Assembly (NCBI GenBank): GCA_028554755.1
Contig: JAPTOF010000001.1
Span: 36,785,501 to 36,849,500 of the forward strand
Reading direction: 5' to 3'
Length of the DNA: 64,000 bases
Origin: Cordia subcordata
Lineage: Eukaryota; Streptophyta; Magnoliopsida; Boraginales; Cordiaceae
The translations under genes and the position numbers were made by a program. The number at the start of each line of letters is the position of its first letter. The stretch's first letter is position 1. Below, in pieces: positions 58,803-64,000 of the stretch. The notes under the pieces were generated by a model. It was not told the DNA's origin. It made no database searches and was given only the letters and a program-made list of their open reading frames with translations.

Positions 58803-60197
58803 CTATGAGGAGGTGAGGTCGTGGACATAGCTAAGGATGGCAAAGACTGTTTGCACCACAGTTAAAAAGAAGGCCAGGGAAATAATTTCTTTGTACTTCC
58901 ACCAACTTGGTTGGGAATACTCGTTGACTTGAAATCTTAATTGTCGGAGATAGTAGCTAGATTCACCTTCAGACAACGCTCGTAGAATTCTTGGCAATTT
59001 TTCTTTGTAACGAGAATCTGCGTTAATGATTTCTTTGTCAGCAAGAAGCTTAACGTCTTCATATGTTGCAACAAGCTCACTCATGAACTTTAGATAGTTG
59101 CACAACTCTCGTTTGTCCTTTCTTTTAGGTTGTTGTATCCTCTCATAATTTATCACGTTTTCAAAAACCAACAGTGTCTGGTTGTCAATTGTAAAAGTAG
59201 GCATGGAGAGAACTGCCCAAATTTTGCACGGTGTAAAGTGAAATTCTCCATTTCCAATTCCCTTCACGTTCTCGAAGTGAATGCCTTCTTTATGCAATTC
59301 GGTGGCACTAGGGAACCTTGCGTCATCATCGTCTACGTCGTCATTATCCCCTAATTCCAAGTCGAGGTCTTCTGTGTTATCTTCAATTTGGCCCTTGAGT
59401 AATCCGCAAACCACAAGAGACTCTAGGCCCTGGAGTAGGTCGGAAGGTGGTCTTGTCTTCTGCCTGTCTGCATTTTTAGTGGGGATCAGCCTCTGCAGTA
59501 GAGTTGAAGTGACTTGCCCAGAGGAGCTTGGCTTCCCTGCATTATTAGGGAATAACAAGAATTTATGTAATGCTTTCTTGAACGAGTCCGATGGCTCCTC
59601 CCACTTTCTTGCTTCAGGCAGTAATTTATCGCGAAAGAAAGGTTGGTCCATAAGTTTCCCAAGGACTACAAGTGGAATTTGGTTGCCGACGTAGAACATT
59701 GATTTGATCCATCTCTGGGTGTCAACTTTTTTGCTTGTACCAAAAAGAATATGATCTGGAGGATATTCCATTACAGAGGAACCCCCAAGAAGCATAATGG
59801 CCAGTTGAAGTAAAAAGCAACCATCCTTCAACATCATCCATCGGAACTCAGTTTCCGATATAACCGTGGTGAGGTCTATTTCATAACACTCCATTGCTTC
59901 TCTCTCCACATCTCTTATTGCTGACAAGTATTTTTCAGTGGTTTCTTCCCGATCGCCTCCGGTCTTCTCTAAAACATGCTGCCAGGCCATCTCTTTCAAA
60001 CCTTTCAACAGCGGGCCCTCGTCTGAAGCGTACAAAGGACCAAATCTTGGAAAGTTTTGGAAATCACTGTCCTGATTTCTATCCGATCTGCGTATCCGGC
60101 GATGTGGTCTCTCTTTCTGCACAACTAGATGAACGCCATCAGATGAATTAGCCTGCTGAGTTGCAGGTGCGCTGAAGAAATTGAATAACCTCGTCAT
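58803..60197 (-). CDS. DUF247 (UPF0481) family protein, 464 aa
   Basis: A single intact exon from ATG at 60197 to the stop at 58803. DUF247 hallmarks: GPLLKGLKEMAWQHVLEKTG near 61-80, the FRWMMLKDGCFLLQL block at 118-132, a YVGNQIPLVVLGKL block at 169-182, PSATELHKEGIHFENV at 296-311, LLVFENVINYE at 342-352, and one C-terminal membrane span at about 438-457. Normal family length. An acidic insert (EDLDLELGDNDDVDDDD) lies at 276-292. Family knowledge: plant-specific membrane-associated proteins, mostly of unknown role; members have been linked to grass self-incompatibility. A likely 5' UTR intron spans 60213-60361 (donor AAAG|GTAAGT, acceptor CTCAG). The gene is divergent from the NLR at 62131. 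Identity is secure; function is not. Confidence 0.94.
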   Translation of the reverse strand: MTRLFNFFSAPATQQANSSDGVHLVVQKERPHRRIRRSDRNQDSDFQNFPRFGPLYASDEGPLLKGLKEMAWQHVLEKTGGDREETTEKYLSAIRDVEREAMECYEIDLTTVISETEFRWMMLKDGCFLLQLAIMLLGGSSVMEYPPDHILFGTSKKVDTQRWIKSMFYVGNQIPLVVLGKLMDQPFFRDKLLPEARKWEEPSDSFKKALHKFLLFPNNAGKPSSSGQVTSTLLQRLIPTKNADRQKTRPPSDLLQGLESLVVCGLLKGQIEDNTEDLDLELGDNDDVDDDDARFPSATELHKEGIHFENVKGIGNGEFHFTPCKIWAVLSMPTFTIDNQTLLVFENVINYERIQQPKRKDKRELCNYLKFMSELVATYEDVKLLADKEIINADSRYKEKLPRILRALSEGESSYYLRQLRFQVNEYSQPSWWKYKEIISLAFFLTVVQTVFAILSYVHDLTSS

Positions 60198-60212
60198 GAC
60201 GCAACTGATCGA

Positions 60213-60361
60213 CTGAGACCTAAAGCCACAAAAGAGTTCACAATTTATTCACCTGCATACCATTTAAACAATTTGATTACAACGTAAATAGTTTCTCCAA
60301 AGATTAAAGAACAAAACTAAAATAGAAGAACTTATGGACGACCGAATGTGACATTACTTAC
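60213..60361 (-). other. Probable 5' UTR intron of the DUF247 gene
   Basis: On the minus strand the donor AAAG|GTAAGT at 60361 and the acceptor TCTCAG ending at 60213 flank a 149-bp AT-rich segment 15 bp upstream of the ATG. Inferred from consensus only. Confidence 0.5.
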
Positions 60362-60768
60362 CTTTATATCTTGGTTCAGCTTCTAGCCTCTTTTGTATCT
60401 TGTATCATGCATACACCAAGTTAATTTCAACTCGTCTATACAATATAATAAAATAAAATAAGTTGTAATCTCATACTGTCAAATGGCGTTTTATATGACA
60501 AGCTTTTCATAATTACTTATCAATTAATTAAATATGCCTATTCTTAGGTCATTGTTTTGTTTTTCATTATTTATTCAGTTCCATTCTTGTGTTAAATATT
60601 TTTTTAATTAATATTATGCCCTTTTTTATATATATATCCTCATTGTTTTATTAATTCCATAGTATATAATTATTTTAATAAATATTTAGTAAGATATAAA
60701 AACTCTATAATTTTAATATATTTAATCACAAATGTCGCTCCCTGTACATCGCATCGGTATCACACTAT

Positions 60769-60771
<3 letters not shown>

Positions 60772-60812
<41 letters not shown>
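60772..60812. repeat. (TA)n microsatellite
   Basis: About 20 TA units. Confidence 0.97.
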
Positions 60813-60813
<1 letters not shown>

Positions 60814-60817
60814 CTTT

Positions 60818-61013
60818 ACAAGAATATTTTTAAACGTCTAAAGAGGTGGGCCAAATAGAACTTGGTTCTTTTAATCCTTTTGTGTATCAATGCTATGTCA
60901 ATATCGCCTTTACTTACAAGAATAGTTTTAAACGTCTAAAGAGATGGGCCAAATAGACCTTGGTTCTTTTCATCTTTTTGTGTATCAATGCTATGTCAAT
61001 ATGACCTTTTCTT
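60818..61013. repeat. 98-bp tandem duplication
   Basis: Two copies starting ACAAGAATATTTTTAAACGT (60818) and ACAAGAATAGTTTTAAACGT (60916). They contain CTTGGTTCTTTT and TGTATCAATGCTATGTCAAT and differ at few positions. Its TATCAATGCTATGTCAATAT core is distantly like the dispersed CCAATGCAAAGTCATTA family. Confidence 0.9.
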
Positions 61014-61040
61014 TTAGAAGCAAAAACTATAGTATTTTTA

Positions 61041-61497
61041 GAAAGTGTTTGGTTTGGCTTTTTTTTTTTCTTTCTTTTTTTTTTATCAAATTTGTTTAAA
61101 ATCTGATATAAGCTAATACAAGTATTTGTTTTAATAAGAAAAGTACTTTTTTAAAAGTGACTTCAAATAAAAAATAAAAAACCCCCTTCCTCTAGCTTCT
61201 GTTTTTAATTATGGTTTTAAGCACTTTGACAAAAAGAAAATTTAACAAAATTATTTATTATTTTATCCTTATCTTTTTATTGTTATTATAAAAATGTCTT
61301 TCCTGGCTCTTTTATCTAGTACTTACCCTTTGAAATTCTATTTTTATGTTTATAATAGTTATTTTAATAATTACTTATTTTTCTAATTACAACTTTTATT
61401 CGAATAAATAACTATTTAAAGTTGAAAATAATAAAATCTGCTTAAAGTCAAAAAAAAACTTTAAGTAGTTTTTTGGTAAGTCAATCCAAATGCACTC
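61041..61497. mobile_element. Tourist-like MITE, 457 bp
   Basis: Left end GAAAGTGTTTGGTTTGGCTT and right end in reverse GAGTGCATTTGGATTGACTT are imperfect inverted repeats. TTA flanks both sides (61038-61040 and 61498-61500). No coding capacity. Confidence 0.7.
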
Positions 61498-61499
61498 TT

Positions 61500-61690
61500 A
61501 GTCTTTGTTATTTATACCAATGCCAAGTCGATCGATCATTACCAGTTCCGCAGCAAGTTATATTCCCTATCTTTCTTGTTTTCCAATAAGTAATAATGAT
61601 CTCTTTAATTTTTGTGTTTTTATACATGAATGCAAAGTCATTTTCTGTCCGCAGTAGATTATAATCTCTTTAGTGTTTCATTTTATAACA
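61500..61690. repeat. CAAAGTCATTACC-family units next to the NLR gene
   Basis: Phrases TTTATACCAATGCCAAGTCG, TTCCGCAGCAAGTTATATTC, ATGAATGCAAAGTCATTTTC and GTAGATTATAATCTCTTTAG form two to three units. Confidence 0.65.
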
Positions 61691-62130
61691 ACAAATTCAC
61701 AAGAAAAGATTAAACACAAAATTCGCAGCAGCAGCAGTGGGAGTAGCAGGGTCGTCGGTTGCAGTCAGGGACTCCGGGACAAGATCAGCATATCATTAGA
61801 ACTTAGAAGGTAAGAACTTGACCAATTTCGACTATCCTTCTTTAGTCTGAAAATTTTAATAAATAATCTCTTAATTTTTAATTTTGATTTTATTTTAACA
61901 TGATATTTGTTTATTATTTTGTATAGGAAATTTTTGTAGAAAATAACTCTATTTTCAAGTATTTTTTTTTTCTTGGGTGTAAGTAGACATGGCCTTATAT
62001 TGTTCAGGTTAAAAGCGGACACTTTGATTAGCCGGTGGTATGCCATCCCGGATTTGTTAAATACAGATTCACAGCCAGCTTTCATAGAGGGAGGGAGTTT
62101 TGAGCTCCGAATTTAACGGGCAAAAGAAAG

Positions 62131-63214
62131 ATGGCTGCTTCATTTGCCATATGCGCCGCGCAGGGCAGGCTCCGAGAATTTTTGATAGAAGGAGAAATAA
62201 CAGCACTTCAGGGACATTTAACAGGGCAGGTCATGGATCTTGAAGGAAAGCTCGGGGATATACTGCCCTACATGGCAGACGCAGACCGGAAACCACCAGA
62301 TGAAGACGGCCGGTTAAAGGAGGAAATAAGAGACTTGTGTTACCAAGTGGAAGATGTGCTGGACGGTTTGGCCCTCAAAATCGCATCTAGCCGGACGAGG
62401 AGGAGCACTGCGGGAACCTTCAAAGGAGTTGCGGAAAGATGTATGCCTTGTTGTATCATTCATGATGAAGCGGCGGATGTGGCCCAACATCTCGAGGTGG
62501 TGGAGGCCCAGATGGATGCGCTCATCCAAAGGGTCGGTTCTCTCACACAACACTCACCGTCGTCGGGTTTAAGACAGACGACGACGGACGACGAAGATGA
62601 AGGTGACTTTGATTTTGGAAGCAGGTTTATTGCTGACGTAACGCGTCGGGTATCTGACAGAGAGCCTATCGGCATTGATGATGAGGTTAGAGATATTGTA
62701 AATCTTTTGGTGAATGGAGAAAGAGAATCGCAACAAGTAATATTTTTAGTAGGTCCGAGGAGTTGGGACATGACCACGCTTGCTCAGATTGTCTATAAGC
62801 ACCGCCAAATCCGGGACTTCTTTGAGCGCTTTGCTTGGGTTACGGTCAGCGAGATGTACGGAACAATGTCTGTTTTTAAATCTCTTCTGGGGCAGCTTGG
62901 GAAAGAAATTATTAATAATCAGTTTGAAGATGATACGAAAATAGCCCAGGAGCTTTTCCAAGTGCTGCGTTCAAAGAAATGCTTGATTGTACTGGACGAC
63001 CTTGTTTCATTTCAAGTTTGGGAAACCTTACGCTTTGCCTTCGCGTACCAGGAGACAAATAGCAAAGTACTCGTCACGACTCTTAGCAGCGCCAGCGATT
63101 TCCAACCTCTGGTACAAGGAAACGGCTGGCTAATTCGCAGCATGCAGCCTCTCAGCGCAAAGGACAGCCGGAAACTGTTTAGGAGGACAGCATTCCCAAG
63201 GCCTGAAAGATTAA
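62131..63214 (+). CDS. CC-NBS (NLR) protein, 5' exon of a gene running to the window edge
   Basis: Open from ATG 62131 to a strong donor (TTAA|GTGAGT at 63214), 361 codons plus one base; later exons are not seen. Rx-type coiled coil at about 1-110 with an EDVID-like motif (QVEDVLD, 72-78). The linker is acidic (DDEDEGDFDFG, 153-163). The NB-ARC starts EPIGIDDEV (178-186); RNBS-A is FERFAWVTVS (231-240), kinase 2 CLIVLDDL (284-291), RNBS-B KVLVTTLSS (312-320), RNBS-C-like LSAKDSRKLFRRTAF (341-355). Family knowledge: such proteins act as intracellular immune receptors. Oddities: the P-loop reads VGPRSWDMTTLA (207-218) instead of GMGGVGKTTLA, so the nucleotide-binding Lys is missing, and RNBS-B has Leu where TTR is usual. 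Either a pseudogene-in-progress or a receptor that works without standard nucleotide binding. Neighbour: the divergent DUF247 gene. Confidence 0.88.
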
Positions 63215-64000
63215 GTGAGTCACACTCTCTCTCTATCGATTTTTAGCATGCATCTGCTTGCTGACTTGAGTCCATTTTCGTTAAACATCTGCAAATATCT
63301 ACCGAAACATTTATATCAAATTGAAAGATATTCGCGTTTGACACCCACAAAATTCGGATCAACATCCTCTCTTAAATCTTATTTAGTTTTAAACTCCTAA
63401 TTTAAATTCTCAATTATTTATTTTACTTTTAAAACATCAACATATATCTTGCCTTTGCCAAAAATAATTTTTCCCCTCATTTTTGCAGTCTTTTTTCCAA
63501 TCATTGCAAACAATATTTTCTTCTTCTTTTCTTCACTTCTAAATATATATATATATATATATATATTTTTTTTCCCTTTTTTTCTTCCATTTTTTAAATT
63601 TAATTTTGCGTCATTCTTTTCTTGCTAAGATGATATTTCTTATTTCCCAAATCCTATACTAGCAAAAATCGCAAATGAGGGTAAACTACAAATAAAACAA
63701 TATAGTCTTTTTCACTTCTAAATATTTATTTTCTATTTAGTTTTGTGTGATTTTCCTCTTTTTATTCTTAATCTCTTTTTTCAGGAAAAAGATCAGGCAG
63801 AAGAAAAAAAAAATCAAAACTACAAATATATATTCTCTCTCTTTTTTTTTTTTCTTAAAAAGAAAATTTCTCTTTCGTGTTTTAAAATACTTTTTTGAAA
63901 TTTTACAAATTTTTCTTTTCAAAAAGCTGTAAAATAGAATAGCAATGTAACGTAAGAATGCGAAATGGTTAAGATAAACTGTGGGCAACATTAAATTAAA
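63215..64000. other. Intron of the NLR gene or its downstream flank
   Basis: Follows the NLR donor. Very AT-rich with a (TA)n run at about 63546-63566 and long T/A runs; no NB-ARC2 or LRR coding sequence is seen before the window ends. Either a long intron (an NLR intron at this place is common) or a truncated gene. Confidence 0.5.

Larger units (their letters stand above)
60362..62130. other. Bidirectional intergenic region between DUF247 and NLR genes
   Basis: Holds both promoters, a (TA)n run, a 98-bp tandem duplication, a Tourist-like element (61041-61497) and repeat-family units (61500-61690). A CAG-rich patch at about 61725-61790 may belong to the NLR leader. The minus frame at 61765-62085 is not a gene. 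Confidence 0.5.

Overview
This is a 64 kb stretch of plant nuclear DNA, almost certainly from a eudicot. The genes have GT-AG introns, the intergenic DNA is AT-rich, and the products are plant-type (TOM9, DUF247, CC-NLR). Ty1/copia LTRs, a LINE remnant, tRNA-derived SINEs and small inverted-repeat elements with TTA or TAG target duplications fill the rest. I cannot name the species. I see no bacterial, phage, organellar or CRISPR sequence.

Layout. 1-3.8 kb is intergenic. 3852-10227 (+) is a 12-exon gene for a TPR-like protein of 893 aa; its 3' two thirds is three tandem copies of a roughly 1.5 kb exon block. 12719-17328 (-) is a 9-exon gene for a 468-aa NTF2-RRM (plant G3BP-like) RNA-binding protein. 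19154-21698 (-) is a 4-exon gene for an unrecognised basic 204-aa protein. 22-29.5 kb holds minisatellites, a damaged copia LTR and an 822-bp hAT-like element. 29596-33420 (+) is a 4-exon gene for a 428-aa SAM-dependent methyltransferase/spermidine-synthase-fold protein, whose first intron carries four degenerate SINE-like units. 34949-35239 (+) is the intact intronless TOM9-2 mitochondrial import gene.

37-58.8 kb is repeat-dominated: two small inverted-repeat elements, a nearly perfect 1.055-kb tandem duplication, a SINE with its target duplication, a 4-kb copia element nested inside an older solo LTR, a LINE zf-RVT/RNase H pseudogene and Gypsy-like debris. The right end carries a DUF247 gene (58803-60197, -) divergently arranged with a CC-NBS resistance-type gene (62131 onward, +). 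The NLR has a degenerate P-loop and runs to or beyond the window edge.

The genes do not form an obvious pathway; they are ordinary separate plant transcription units. The most notable points are the exon-block amplification in the TPR gene, the SINE-like intronic array, the DUF247/NLR pair with the broken P-loop, the dated nested retroelement, and an AT-rich unit of roughly 60-80 bp scattered from 39 kb to 61.7 kb. Exon joins were worked out by hand from reading-frame continuity and splice consensus; no transcript evidence was available.
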